This document shows positions 24,806 to 33,108 of a DNA stretch of 64,000 nt, in pieces. This stretch comes from Frankia sp. RB7 (GTDB lineage: Bacteria; Pseudomonadota; Alphaproteobacteria; Rhizobiales; Xanthobacteraceae). The stretch covers positions 1 to 64,000 of the forward strand of contig JAUEPE010000016.1 in assembly GCA_030403585.1 (NCBI GenBank). The letters run 5' to 3'. The translations under genes were made by a program, and so were the position numbers. Below the pieces are notes generated by a model. That model worked only from the letters and a program-made list of their open reading frames with translations. It searched no databases and was not told the origin of the DNA. How positions within the stretch are numbered: the first letter of the stretch is position 1; each line of letters starts with the position of its first letter.

Positions 24806-25030
24806 CGTGGCCTCCAGTTCATCTCTTGCGGGCGAGGGGACGCGCACAGCACGCCCGGATGACTGGATTTGCTATCGCAAGAATCGCGCCAGGCCGCACG
24901 ACGTTCCCGTCGGCTTGGTAAAGGATGATCGCAGTTAATCGAGACCTAACCGAGTTTTACCTTGTCTCTTAACACCTGGGCAGGGCGCGCGAGCTAAGCT
25001 TAAGGGAACAAGCAGATACCGTCCGAAAGA

Positions 25031-26845
25031 ATGAACGGCATGACCACCGGCGTCATCGAGCAAACGAAAGCCGCGCGCGCACCTTCGGCTTCAAAGATCT
25101 GGCTGAGGGCGATCGAGCTGACTGCGCGGATCGGGACGCTGCCGGGTCGCCTCTTCGCCGACGTCGTTGACGATTGGGCACGTCGCCAGCCCGACCGCGT
25201 CGCGCTGGTCACGGACGAGGTGACGCTCGACTATGACGGCCTGTCGCGGCGCATCAACCGCTATGCGCGCTGGGCACTCTCGGTCGGCGTCGCCAAAGGG
25301 GATACTGTCGGGCTGATCATGCCGAACGGCATCGATTATGTCGCGGCCTGGCTCGGCGTCAGCCGCGTCGGTGGCGTAGTGGCGCTCATCAATACCAAGC
25401 TTGTCGGGCAATCTCTCGCGCATTGCGTCGATGTTGCAAAGCCCTCGCATATCATCGTCGCGCATGACCTCTCGGAGTCGCTGGAGAGCGCGACGCCGCA
25501 TCTGAAGACCGACGCCAAGATATGGACCCACGGCGGTGCCCGCAGCGAGCGCGCGATCGATGTGGCGCTTGCCGCGCTCGATGACGGGGCGCTGTCGCCG
25601 GCGGAGCACGGCGACGTCACCATCGACGACCGCGCGCTGCTGATTTACACCTCCGGCACCACCGGCCTGCCGAAGGCCGCCAGCATCAGCCATCGCCGCA
25701 TCCTCAATTGGGGTTTCTGGTTCGCCGGCCTCACCGGCGCGACGCCGCAGGATCGGCTCTATGATTGCCTGCCGTTGTTCCACTCGGTCGGCGGCATCGT
25801 CGCTCCCTGCAGCATGCTCGCCGCCGGCGGCTCGGTGGTGATCGCGGAGAAGTTCTCGGCCTCGAATTTCTGGCCCGACATCGTGCGGCACGACTGCACG
25901 CTGTTCCAATATATCGGCGAGCTCTGCCGCTATCTGCTCAAGGCGCCGCCGTCGGAATACGAAAACCGCCATCGTCTGCGGCTGGCCTGCGGCAACGGCC
26001 TGCGCGGTGATATCTGGGAGGATTTCCAGGGCCGTTTCGCCATTCCCCGCATTCTCGAATTCTATGCCGCGACCGAAGGCAATTTTTCGCTGTTCAACGT
26101 CGAGGGCCAGCCGGGCGCGATCGGCCGCATCCCACCGCTGCTTGCGCATCGCTTTCCCGCAGGCCTCGTCAAGCTCGATCCCGACAGCGGCGCGCCGCTG
26201 CGCAATGACGAGGGCTTTTGCATCGCCTGTGCCCGTGGCGAGGCCGGCGAGGCCATCGGTCGTATCGGCAAGGCGGACGAGGGCGGCGGCCGTTTCGAGG
26301 GCTATACCGACGCCGGCGAGACCGAGAAGAAGATTCTCCGCGACGTCTTCGCCAAGGGCGATGCCTGGTTCCGCACCGGCGATCTGATGCGGCTCGACGA
26401 CAAGGGCTTCTTCCATTTCGTCGATCGCATCGGCGATACTTTTCGTTGGAAGGGCGAGAACGTCGCGACCTCCGAGGTCAACGACGCCGTGCGCGATTTC
26501 ACCGGCGTGGTCGAGGCCACCACCTACGGCGTCAGCATTCCCGGCACTGATGGCCGCGCCGGCATGAGCGCGATCGTCGTGAACGAGGGATTTGATATCG
26601 AAGCGTTGCCCGCGCATCTCGCGCAGCGGCTGCCGGTCTATGCCCGCCCCGTCTTCATCCGCATCTCGCGCGAGCTCGATGCGACCGAGACGTTCAAGCA
26701 GAAGAAGGGGGAACTGGCGCGCGAGGGGTTTGATCCCAGCGCGATCGCAGAGCCGCTGTTCATGCTCGAACCGAAATCCGGCGCCTATGTCGCACTCGGT
26801 TTCGACGCGTATGCGCAGATCGCGGACGGCACGATCCGGCTCTAA
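25031..26845 (+). CDS. long-chain (FATP-like) acyl-CoA synthetase
   Basis: A 604-residue AMP-binding ligase of the very-long-chain/fatty-acid-transport subtype. The P-loop is LLIYTSGTTGLPKAAS near residue 205. FYAATEGNFSLFNVEG is a FATP-type motif, and the hinge region reads GDLMRLDDKGFFHFVDRIGDTFRWKGENVAT. The closing segment is RELDATETFKQKKGEL. It would activate a long-chain fatty acid at the membrane face. A start at 25040 is also possible. It lies 150 bases before the carrier-protein gene on the same strand and may feed that cassette. Confidence 0.9.
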   Translation: MNGMTTGVIEQTKAARAPSASKIWLRAIELTARIGTLPGRLFADVVDDWARRQPDRVALVTDEVTLDYDGLSRRINRYARWALSVGVAKGDTVGLIMPNGIDYVAAWLGVSRVGGVVALINTKLVGQSLAHCVDVAKPSHIIVAHDLSESLESATPHLKTDAKIWTHGGARSERAIDVALAALDDGALSPAEHGDVTIDDRALLIYTSGTTGLPKAASISHRRILNWGFWFAGLTGATPQDRLYDCLPLFHSVGGIVAPCSMLAAGGSVVIAEKFSASNFWPDIVRHDCTLFQYIGELCRYLLKAPPSEYENRHRLRLACGNGLRGDIWEDFQGRFAIPRILEFYAATEGNFSLFNVEGQPGAIGRIPPLLAHRFPAGLVKLDPDSGAPLRNDEGFCIACARGEAGEAIGRIGKADEGGGRFEGYTDAGETEKKILRDVFAKGDAWFRTGDLMRLDDKGFFHFVDRIGDTFRWKGENVATSEVNDAVRDFTGVVEATTYGVSIPGTDGRAGMSAIVVNEGFDIEALPAHLAQRLPVYARPVFIRISRELDATETFKQKKGELAREGFDPSAIAEPLFMLEPKSGAYVALGFDAYAQIADGTIRL

Positions 26846-26997
26846 CATCCACAAAATCCTGAGATAGGTCCAATTTTATCCGAATTGTCCAAGAGGCCAT
26901 TTACTTCTGTCCGGTAAACACACGGGCAAGGGGAGGCGGTCATCAAGAGCCGCCGCAAGAAATACGATCGATTAACTAAAAATGAGGCGAGCCAGCC

Positions 26998-27243
26998 ATG
27001 TCGGTACGATCCAAGGTCATTGAAGCGATCCAGCAGATCGCCAAAGAGCAGCACGTCACGCTTCCCGTACTCTCGGACGATCTGTCCCTGCACGAGACGG
27101 GCTTTGACTCGCTCGCCTTCGCGATCCTGGTCGCGCGCCTCGAGGACGAGACCGGCGTCGATCCCTTCACCATTTCCGAGGACGCAGCGTTTCCGGCTAC
27201 CGTGGGCGATTTCGTGCGGGCCTACGAAAATGTCCCCGCGTGA
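26998..27243 (+). CDS. acyl carrier protein
   Basis: An 81-residue carrier protein with the phosphopantetheine site in ETGFDSLAFAIL, Ser38. The four-helix ACP layout is preserved and the length is normal. It differs from housekeeping AcpP (valine- and proline-containing helix 1, less acidic). Its end overlaps the next gene by 14 bases, and both point to a dedicated carrier loaded by the adjacent adenylating enzyme rather than general fatty-acid synthesis. Confidence 0.9.
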   Translation: MSVRSKVIEAIQQIAKEQHVTLPVLSDDLSLHETGFDSLAFAILVARLEDETGVDPFTISEDAAFPATVGDFVRAYENVPA

Positions 27244-28612
27244 GATCTTTGCGCTCCGCGACCACCTCGGCGCGGAGCTGACCGGCCGAACGCTGTCGGA
27301 TGCGCGCCATGTCGTGTCGCTGATCGATATTTTGTCGCAGACCGTCCTCGGCGGCCGCCTGCGCGAGCTGTCCGGCTGTGCGGTCCTGCTGAAATTGTCG
27401 GACCAGCTCCGGTCGGGCCTCGCCATGATCGAGCTCGACGGTATCGCCCGCCGCATGTTGCTGTGCCCGCCGGATCTTGATCCTGCGCATCTCGACGCGC
27501 TGATCGCCGATGCCGGGATCGATGCCGTCGTCACCGACGAGCCCGACCGCTGGGCCGCGACCGGCGTGTCGCTGGTCGTGACTGCACAATTGCCGCTTCA
27601 AGCCACAGCGCCCGCGCAGACCGAGCGCGCGACCGAATGGCTGATGCTGACGTCGGGCACATCAGGCGTACCGAAAATCGTCGGCCACACGCTGGAGGCA
27701 CTCACCGGCGCGATCGTCGCCGAAGGTCCCGCCAAGGGCCTCGCGCCGGTCTGGGCCACGTTCTACGACATTCGCCGCTATGGCGGCCTGCAGATATTCC
27801 TTCGCGCCGTCCTCTCCGGCGGCTCGATGGTGCTGTCGGACCCGCACGAGGCGCTCGCCGATCACGTCGCGCGGCTGAACGCGCGTGGCGTCTCCCACAT
27901 TTCCGGCACGCCCTCGCACTGGCGCAAGCTCCTGATGAGCGGCTCGGCCGCGCAGTTCGCGCCGGGCTATGTCCGGCTCTCCGGCGAGATCGCCGACCAG
28001 GCGGTGCTCGGCGGCCTCAAGGCGGCATTCCCCAATTCCTCCGTCGGGCATGCCTATGCCTCGACCGAGGCCGGCGTCGGCTTCGCCGTCAATGACGGGC
28101 TCGAAGGTTTTCCGGCGAACTATCTCGGCAACCGCAACGGCGTCGAGATGAAGGTCGTCGACGGCTCCCTGCGCATCCGCTCGACGAGGACGGCGCACGC
28201 CTATATCGGCCGCAACGCGGCTGCGCTCACCGACGGCGACGGTTTCGTCGACAGTGGCGATATCGTCGAACTGCGCGGCGACCGCTATTATTTCGTCGGC
28301 CGCCGCGGCGGCATCATCAATATCGGCGGGTTGAAAGTTCATCCTGAGGAGATCGAGGCGGCGATCAACCGTCATCCCGACGTGCGGATGTCGCGGGCGA
28401 AATCGCGGCGCAGCCCGATCACGGGCGGTATCGTCGTCGCCGACGTGATCCTTGCCGACGGCACCGACCAGGCACGCGCGAAGGAAATTCGCGACCAGAT
28501 CCTGGATCAGTGCCGGGCGCAGCTGGCGTCCCACAAGGTGCCGGCGGTGATCCGCTTCGTCGAGGCACTCGACGTCACCCCGGCCGGCAAACTGGCGCGC
28601 ACTGATGCATAA
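27230..28612 (+). CDS. AMP-dependent acyl ligase/adenylating enzyme acting with the ACP
   Basis: A 460-residue ANL enzyme, shorter than usual at the N-terminus. The adenylation signature LMLTSGTSGVPKIVGHT is at about residues 138-154. The aromatic/Glu motif reads HAYASTEAGVG, the hinge is DSGDIVELRGDRYYFVGRRGG, and the catalytic lysine is in VTPAGKLART six residues from the end. The start at 27230 (MSPREIFALR) lies inside the ACP gene, so translation is coupled. It probably adenylates an acyl or aryl acid and transfers it to the Ser38 arm of the ACP. The substrate is unknown. Confidence 0.82.
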   Translation: MSPREIFALRDHLGAELTGRTLSDARHVVSLIDILSQTVLGGRLRELSGCAVLLKLSDQLRSGLAMIELDGIARRMLLCPPDLDPAHLDALIADAGIDAVVTDEPDRWAATGVSLVVTAQLPLQATAPAQTERATEWLMLTSGTSGVPKIVGHTLEALTGAIVAEGPAKGLAPVWATFYDIRRYGGLQIFLRAVLSGGSMVLSDPHEALADHVARLNARGVSHISGTPSHWRKLLMSGSAAQFAPGYVRLSGEIADQAVLGGLKAAFPNSSVGHAYASTEAGVGFAVNDGLEGFPANYLGNRNGVEMKVVDGSLRIRSTRTAHAYIGRNAAALTDGDGFVDSGDIVELRGDRYYFVGRRGGIINIGGLKVHPEEIEAAINRHPDVRMSRAKSRRSPITGGIVVADVILADGTDQARAKEIRDQILDQCRAQLASHKVPAVIRFVEALDVTPAGKLARTDA

Positions 28613-29327
28613 TGTTCTCATCACCGGCGGCAGTCGCGGCATTGGCCTTTCGATCGGCAAGCGTCTGGTCAGCGCCGGCTACAACGTGATCGCGGCCGCG
28701 CGGCGCGAGAGCGATGAGCTCAAGGCCGCGATCGCCGCCTCCGAGGGCCGCCTGCATTTCCGCGCCTGCGACCTCGCCGTGATCGATGCGATCCCGGCTT
28801 TCGCAAAGCTCGTGCGCGATGAATTCGGCCCGATCTATGGCCTCGTCAACAATGCCGGCCTCGGCACCGAGGGCCTGCTCGCGACCATGCACAATTCCGA
28901 GATCGAGGCGCTGGTGCAGCTCAACGTGCTGTCGCCGATCGTCCTCACAAAATATGTCGCGCGCCAGATGATGGCGGATGGCGCCGGCCGCATCGTCAAT
29001 ATCTCTTCGATCATCGCGACGACAGGCTATAACGGCCTCTCGGTCTACGGTGCGACCAAGGCCGCCGCCACCGGCTTCACCCGCTCGCTGGCGCGCGAGG
29101 TCGGCAAGCTCGGCATCACCGTGAACGCGATCGCGCCCGGCTTCATCGATACCGAGTTGACGCACAATCTCTCCGACGAGAGCCGCAAACGCATCGCAGG
29201 CCGTAGCGCGCTACGCCGGCTGCCGGAGACCGACGACGTCGCGCGCATGGTGGAATATCTGCTCGGCGAGGGCGGCCGTAACGTGACCGGCACCGTGTTC
29301 ACGATCGACGCCGGGAATACGGCCTGA
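28605..29327 (+). CDS. SDR oxidoreductase, FabG-like
   Basis: A 240-residue short-chain reductase with TGGSRGIG (7-14), NNAG (82-85), and catalytic Ser135, Tyr148 and Lys152. The end motif (GRNVTGTVFTIDAGNTA) is that of 3-oxoacyl-ACP reductases. It overlaps the ligase gene by eight bases. Together with the ACP and ligase it forms a small carrier-bound acyl-modifying cassette, in which it probably reduces a keto group with NADPH. No ketosynthase is present in the window. Confidence 0.88.
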   Translation: MHNVLITGGSRGIGLSIGKRLVSAGYNVIAAARRESDELKAAIAASEGRLHFRACDLAVIDAIPAFAKLVRDEFGPIYGLVNNAGLGTEGLLATMHNSEIEALVQLNVLSPIVLTKYVARQMMADGAGRIVNISSIIATTGYNGLSVYGATKAAATGFTRSLAREVGKLGITVNAIAPGFIDTELTHNLSDESRKRIAGRSALRRLPETDDVARMVEYLLGEGGRNVTGTVFTIDAGNTA

Positions 29328-29330
29328 GAC

Positions 29331-29355
29331 GGAACTCTCCCGTCACAATCGGGTT
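29331..29355 (+). promoter_or_regulatory. EcfG-like promoter before the small gene at 29455
   Basis: GGAAC (29331-29335) and GTT (29353-29355) are separated by 17 bases, the spacing used by EcfG. It is about 100 bases before the next start codon, just after the SDR stop codon. The base before GTT is G rather than the preferred C. Confidence 0.4.
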
Positions 29356-29454
29356 GATCCGGCGCAATGACATCAAGCCGGATTTGGTCGTAAGATGCCT
29401 CGTACTCGATTGGGTTACGTCAATCGAACTGCCCTAAAGGACAAGGAGCAGTCC

Positions 29455-29700
29455 ATGGCCTCCGAGAATTTGGCTTCTCAAAATATGGCCACGCCAAACA
29501 TCACCGTTGCTACTCCGGGCCAAGCGCCCGTGGAGCCATCGCCCGCGAAACTGGACGATGCCCGCTGCCCGCCGATGTCGCATCAAAACTCCGGCAGCCA
29601 CGGCCACGAAATGTATCCGCAGCAATTCGTGCGCCTGATCGGCTGTCATGACGCCGGTCTCGAAGCCTTGCGCAAGCGCGAGAGCGAAAAGCTGCACTAG
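29455..29700 (+). CDS. small hydrophilic protein of unknown function
   Basis: An 81-residue protein starting at 29455 after a strong AAGGAG ribosome site. The N-terminal half is Ala/Thr/Pro-rich and likely disordered (MASENLASQNMATPN, then EPSPAKLDD). The C-terminal half, CPPMSHQNSGSHGHEMYPQQFVRL, has cysteines and histidines that could bind a metal, and ends in a charged helix (GLEALRKRESEKLH). I do not recognise the family. The frame stays open upstream to 29395 without a better start. A possible EcfG promoter upstream suggests stress induction. Confidence 0.7.
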   Translation: MASENLASQNMATPNITVATPGQAPVEPSPAKLDDARCPPMSHQNSGSHGHEMYPQQFVRLIGCHDAGLEALRKRESEKLH

Positions 29701-29907
29701 CCCTTCGCCTCTTCCCAACGAGCGCGAAGCCGGCCCTGCGTCCCGTCGGCCATTGCATTTGATTGTGCTCGCCGGCGCGAGCAGGCATCTTGTTGTCGAG
29801 CCGGTTTCCGGCCAATGATGCCCTGCCTTTTCGGGGGAGCCGGCTGGCGAACCCAAATCGATCCCGCCACGTATCTCCTCTCACCTGCAACCCGACCGGC
29901 TTCTGCA

Positions 29908-31059
29908 ATGAGCGCCGCTTCCTTTTACGGCAGCATCCCTGTCTTCCGTGGCTTTACCAGCCTGATGGAGCCAAAACTCTACTCGCCGCTGCCGGAGGAC
30001 TGGAGCATCGGCGTCGCCGACATCGTCGATTCCACCAAGGCGATTGCGGCGCAGCGTTACAAGGCGGTCAACATGGCGGGGGCCGCCGTCATCGCGGCGG
30101 TGACGAATGCGCTGGAGGGCCGCGAATTTCCCTTCGTGTTCGGCGGCGACGGCGCGAGTTTTGCGGTTGCGCCGGCCGATCTCGATGCGGCGCGCGAAGC
30201 TTTGGCTGCGACGGCGACCTGGGTGCGGGAAGACCTCGATCTAAAAATGCGCGTCGCGCTTGTGCCGGTGAGCGCCATCCGTGCGAAAGGTCTCGACGTG
30301 CGCGTGGCGCGCTTCGGTCCGTCGGCCAATCTGTCCTATGCGATGTTCTCCGGCGGCGGGCTCGCTTGGGCCGACGCCGCGATGAAGCGCAGCGAGTTCG
30401 CCATCGCTGAGGCGCCCTCGGGCACGCAGCCCGATCTCTCCGGCCTGTCCTGCCGCTTCGAGGTGATACCGGCCTCGCGCGGGCTGATCCTGTCGGTGCT
30501 GGTGATGCCGGCAAGCGGCGCCGACCCGAAGGCCTTCCGCAATGTGATCGAGGACATCATCCATCTCGTCGAGCGCAGTCCGGATTCCGGCCGTCCCGTG
30601 CCAGCGCAGGGGCCGCCGCTGAAATGGCCGCCGCAGGGCCTGGACTACGAGGCGCGGGCGATCCGTGGCGGGTCGTTGTTCAAGCGCCGCGCCGGCCTGC
30701 TCGCCTATACGTTTTTCGCCTATGTCCTGATGCGCTTCGACATCAAGGTCGGCGGCTTTCTGCCAAAAGTCTACAAGCGCCAGGTGGTCGAGAATTCCGA
30801 CTTCCGCAAATATGACGACGGTCTGCGCATGATCCTCGACTGCACGCCGGAGCTCGAGCGCGCCCTGAGCGATCGTCTCGCGGCGGCTGCGCGCGACGGC
30901 GTCGTGCGCTACGGGCTTTATCAGCAGGATGCCGCGATGATGACCTGCTTCACGCCCTCGGCGCTGCGCAGCGACCACGTGCACTTCATCGACGGCGCGC
31001 GCGGCGGCTACGCCTCGGCGGCGACGGCGCTCAAGGCGATGATGGCGGCCGCGACCTAG
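29908..31059 (+). CDS. DUF3095 protein, class III nucleotide cyclase-like fold
   Basis: A 383-residue DUF3095 protein. The N-terminal 200 residues resemble the class III cyclase catalytic core: VADIVDSTKAI (Asp38 and Asp41 in the metal-binding position), a helix, then FVFGGDGASFAV with Asp81 on the hairpin. The C-terminal half (FKRRAGLLAYTFFAYVLMRFDIKVGGFLPK) is specific to the family. Whether it makes a cyclic nucleotide is unknown. The start at 29908 fits the family's N-terminus (FYGSIPVFRGF). A hairpin TGCTCG-N6-CGAGCA precedes it. It overlaps the convergent DUF2147 gene by four bases. Confidence 0.8.
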   Translation: MSAASFYGSIPVFRGFTSLMEPKLYSPLPEDWSIGVADIVDSTKAIAAQRYKAVNMAGAAVIAAVTNALEGREFPFVFGGDGASFAVAPADLDAAREALAATATWVREDLDLKMRVALVPVSAIRAKGLDVRVARFGPSANLSYAMFSGGGLAWADAAMKRSEFAIAEAPSGTQPDLSGLSCRFEVIPASRGLILSVLVMPASGADPKAFRNVIEDIIHLVERSPDSGRPVPAQGPPLKWPPQGLDYEARAIRGGSLFKRRAGLLAYTFFAYVLMRFDIKVGGFLPKVYKRQVVENSDFRKYDDGLRMILDCTPELERALSDRLAAAARDGVVRYGLYQQDAAMMTCFTPSALRSDHVHFIDGARGGYASAATALKAMMAAAT

Positions 31060-31496
31060 CGTCCCGCCCGCGTCCAGGTCTCGCCGCCGCAGAGCGCGCC
31101 GACGCAGCCTTCGACGCGCAGCGTCTCTGCTGATGTCACCGAGACGCTGCTCGCATAGGTGCTGCCGTCATCGGCATTGTAGATGTGGCCCGACCATTTG
31201 TTCGGCCCTGACGGCTGCATGCCGGAGAACAACGGCAGTCCGATCATCGGGCGCCTGGCGAGCGCGGGATTGGGATTCTTGCTGTCCGTGGCGGGCTGGC
31301 CGGTCGCGGTGTCGGTGGGCTCGCGCAGCCAGACGATAACGCCGCAGATGCCGCCGCCGCATTTGTTGATCTTCACGCGGGCATCGCCAGCCTGGGTGAG
31401 CCACGTCCCGCTCGCGTCAGCACTTTGCGCATGCACGGCCGTCGCGCCGGACAGCACAGCCAGGAGGACGGAGAGGATGGCGAATCTGCGGGACAT
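31056..31496 (-). CDS. DUF2147 family exported protein
   Basis: A 146-residue protein with a signal peptide (MSRRFAILSVLLAVLSGATAVHA) and the DUF2147 domain: GTWLTQAGDARVKINKCGGGICGVIVWL, a pattern of small lipocalin-like periplasmic barrels, and WSGHIYNADDGSTYASSVSV. Paired cysteines (KCGGGIC and CVGALC) suggest disulphides. The function of the family is unknown. The start at 31496 begins the signal peptide, and a longer frame to 31526 adds ten residues with no support. Confidence 0.85.
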   Translation of the reverse strand: MSRRFAILSVLLAVLSGATAVHAQSADASGTWLTQAGDARVKINKCGGGICGVIVWLREPTDTATGQPATDSKNPNPALARRPMIGLPLFSGMQPSGPNKWSGHIYNADDGSTYASSVSVTSAETLRVEGCVGALCGGETWTRAGR

Positions 31497-31596
31497 GGAG
31501 GGGCCTCGGAATGGAGGCGTCTCCATAGCAGCAAATCAGAATCGTGCAACGCCCGGTGGAATCACATTCCTGCGCTCATTTGCCCCAGTGAATGTC

Positions 31597-32124
31597 TCAC
31601 CACGGCAGGCCGCAGAGGTCGATGGCGCCGAGCGTCGGCGCACGGACGATGTCGAACACGTAGGGCGCCAGTTGCGTGAAGCGGACGCGGCCCTCCGGCT
31701 GCTCGCAATGGATGTCGCCGGTGAAGGCGCGCCATTTGCGGGCCTCGTAGAACGCGACATTGTGCGGCTCGCAGAACAGGATCGCGAAGCGAACCGCCTC
31801 GTTGGCGCGCATCGTATGCACCGCCGCGTCGATCGCCATGGTGGCATAGCCGCGGCCCCGGCGATCCTCGCGCGTGCAGACGCCGCCGATGCCGCCGACA
31901 TGCGCCTTCTGTCCATTCCAGGTGATGGTGCGGAAATAGATGCCGACATGACAGACGAGGCCGTCCTCGGGCGTCTCGATCAGCACGCGGAGATCGGCAT
32001 GGGCCCATTTGACCTGGCTCCAGGGCGGCTTCTCGGCTGCGTCGCGTCCCCAGACTGCGCTGAGCAGCGGCTGCGCGATCGGCCAAGAGGCGTCGCCGTT
32101 CAGAATGTCGATCTCGATGCTCAT
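31597..32124 (-). CDS. GNAT family N-acetyltransferase
   Basis: A 175-residue acetyltransferase. The acetyl-CoA pyrophosphate-binding segment is VCTREDRRGRGYATMAIDAAV near residue 85-105 (Q/RxxGxG/A type), preceded by a beta strand with HVGGIGGV and followed by AILFCEPHNVAFYEARKW. Overall it resembles aminoglycoside N-acetyltransferase-like GNATs, but the acceptor is unknown. It is divergent from sodB with about 200 bases between them. Confidence 0.83.
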   Translation of the reverse strand: MSIEIDILNGDASWPIAQPLLSAVWGRDAAEKPPWSQVKWAHADLRVLIETPEDGLVCHVGIYFRTITWNGQKAHVGGIGGVCTREDRRGRGYATMAIDAAVHTMRANEAVRFAILFCEPHNVAFYEARKWRAFTGDIHCEQPEGRVRFTQLAPYVFDIVRAPTLGAIDLCGLPW

Positions 32125-32270
32125 GGCTTTCGCAGCTCTGCTCCGTGACGCATTCGTTCTGCCATAAGCGCTTCAAAGGCAATGATATTTTTCGGGATCT
32201 GAAAGTTGTGCAAATGGGCCATGCCGTCGCAATCGCGCCTTTTCGCAAATTGGCGGTATTTAACGGCGCA

Positions 32271-32296
32271 GGAACCTTCTATAAGGGATGACCGTT
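32271..32296 (+). promoter_or_regulatory. EcfG-type promoter for sodB
   Basis: GGAAC (32271-32275), a 17-base spacer and CGTT (32293-32296) match the full EcfG consensus GGAAC-N16/17-CGTT, 35 bases before the sodB ATG. The site is also framed by an inverted repeat TTTAACGG (32259-32266) and CCGTTAAA (32292-32299), which could bind another regulator. Confidence 0.65.
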
Positions 32297-32330
32297 AAAA
32301 CGTTCCCCACCCAGTTGCGGACAAGAACCC

Positions 32331-32927
32331 ATGACATTCACGCTGCCCCCACTCCCTTACGCCTATGACGCCCTCGGCCAGTTCATGTCGAAGGAGACGC
32401 TGGAATTCCACCACGACAAGCATCATCAGGCCTACGTCACCAACGGCAACAACGCGCTCAAGGGCACCGAATGGGAAGGCAAATCCCTTGAAGAGATCGT
32501 CAAGGGCTCGTTCGGCAAGAACCCTGCGGTGTTCAACAACGCCGGCCAGCACTACAACCACATCCACTTCTGGAGCTGGATGAAGCCCAATGGCGGCGGC
32601 ACCAAGCTGCCGGGCAAGATCGAGAAGAAGATCAACGAGGACCTCGGCGGCTTCGAGAAGTTCAAGGCCGACTTCCAGGCGGCCGGCGTCGGCCAGTTCG
32701 GCTCCGGCTGGGCCTGGCTCCAGGTCAAGGACGGCAAGCTCGAAATCGCCAAGACCCCGAACGGCGAGAATCCGCTGGTGCACGGCGCGACCCCGATCCT
32801 CGGCGTCGACGTCTGGGAGCACTCCTACTACATCGACTATCGCAACCGCCGTCCCGACTATCTCAAGGCGTTCGTCGAGAACCTCGTGAACTGGGAATAC
32901 GTCGAGTCCCTGTTCGACAAGGTCTGA
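32331..32927 (+). CDS. sodB: superoxide dismutase, Fe type
   Basis: A 198-residue Fe/Mn superoxide dismutase converting superoxide to peroxide and oxygen. The metal ligands are His27, His77, Asp160 and His164 (in HHDKHH, YNHIHFW and DVWEHSYY). Gln73 in NNAGQHYNH is the position that hydrogen-bonds the metal-bound solvent in iron enzymes, so iron or cambialistic use is likely. There is no signal peptide, so it is cytosolic. It has its own EcfG-like promoter and an intrinsic terminator, so it is a single-gene unit probably induced in the general stress response. Confidence 0.95.
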   Translation: MTFTLPPLPYAYDALGQFMSKETLEFHHDKHHQAYVTNGNNALKGTEWEGKSLEEIVKGSFGKNPAVFNNAGQHYNHIHFWSWMKPNGGGTKLPGKIEKKINEDLGGFEKFKADFQAAGVGQFGSGWAWLQVKDGKLEIAKTPNGENPLVHGATPILGVDVWEHSYYIDYRNRRPDYLKAFVENLVNWEYVESLFDKV

Positions 32928-32948
32928 GTTAGCCTCATCGGAATAACG

Positions 32949-32979
32949 AAAGGCGGTCGCATGTGCGGCCGCCTTTTTT
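32949..32979 (+). terminator. intrinsic terminator of sodB
   Basis: The stem AGGCGGTCGC (32951-32960) with GCGGCCGCCT (32965-32974) has one G-T pair and a four-base loop, and is followed by six Ts. It is a typical rho-independent terminator 23 bases after the sodB stop. Confidence 0.92.
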
Positions 32980-33108
32980 GCTTTGCGGAATTCACAAGAT
33001 TGAGCCAGTCCTGCGCGGCGCGCGCACGGGTCTGTCATCGTACCGTTTGCATCGCCTCGACGGCGCCCTTAATCAGGATCGGCATCACCCTCGAGCCGAC
33101 CAAGCCCG

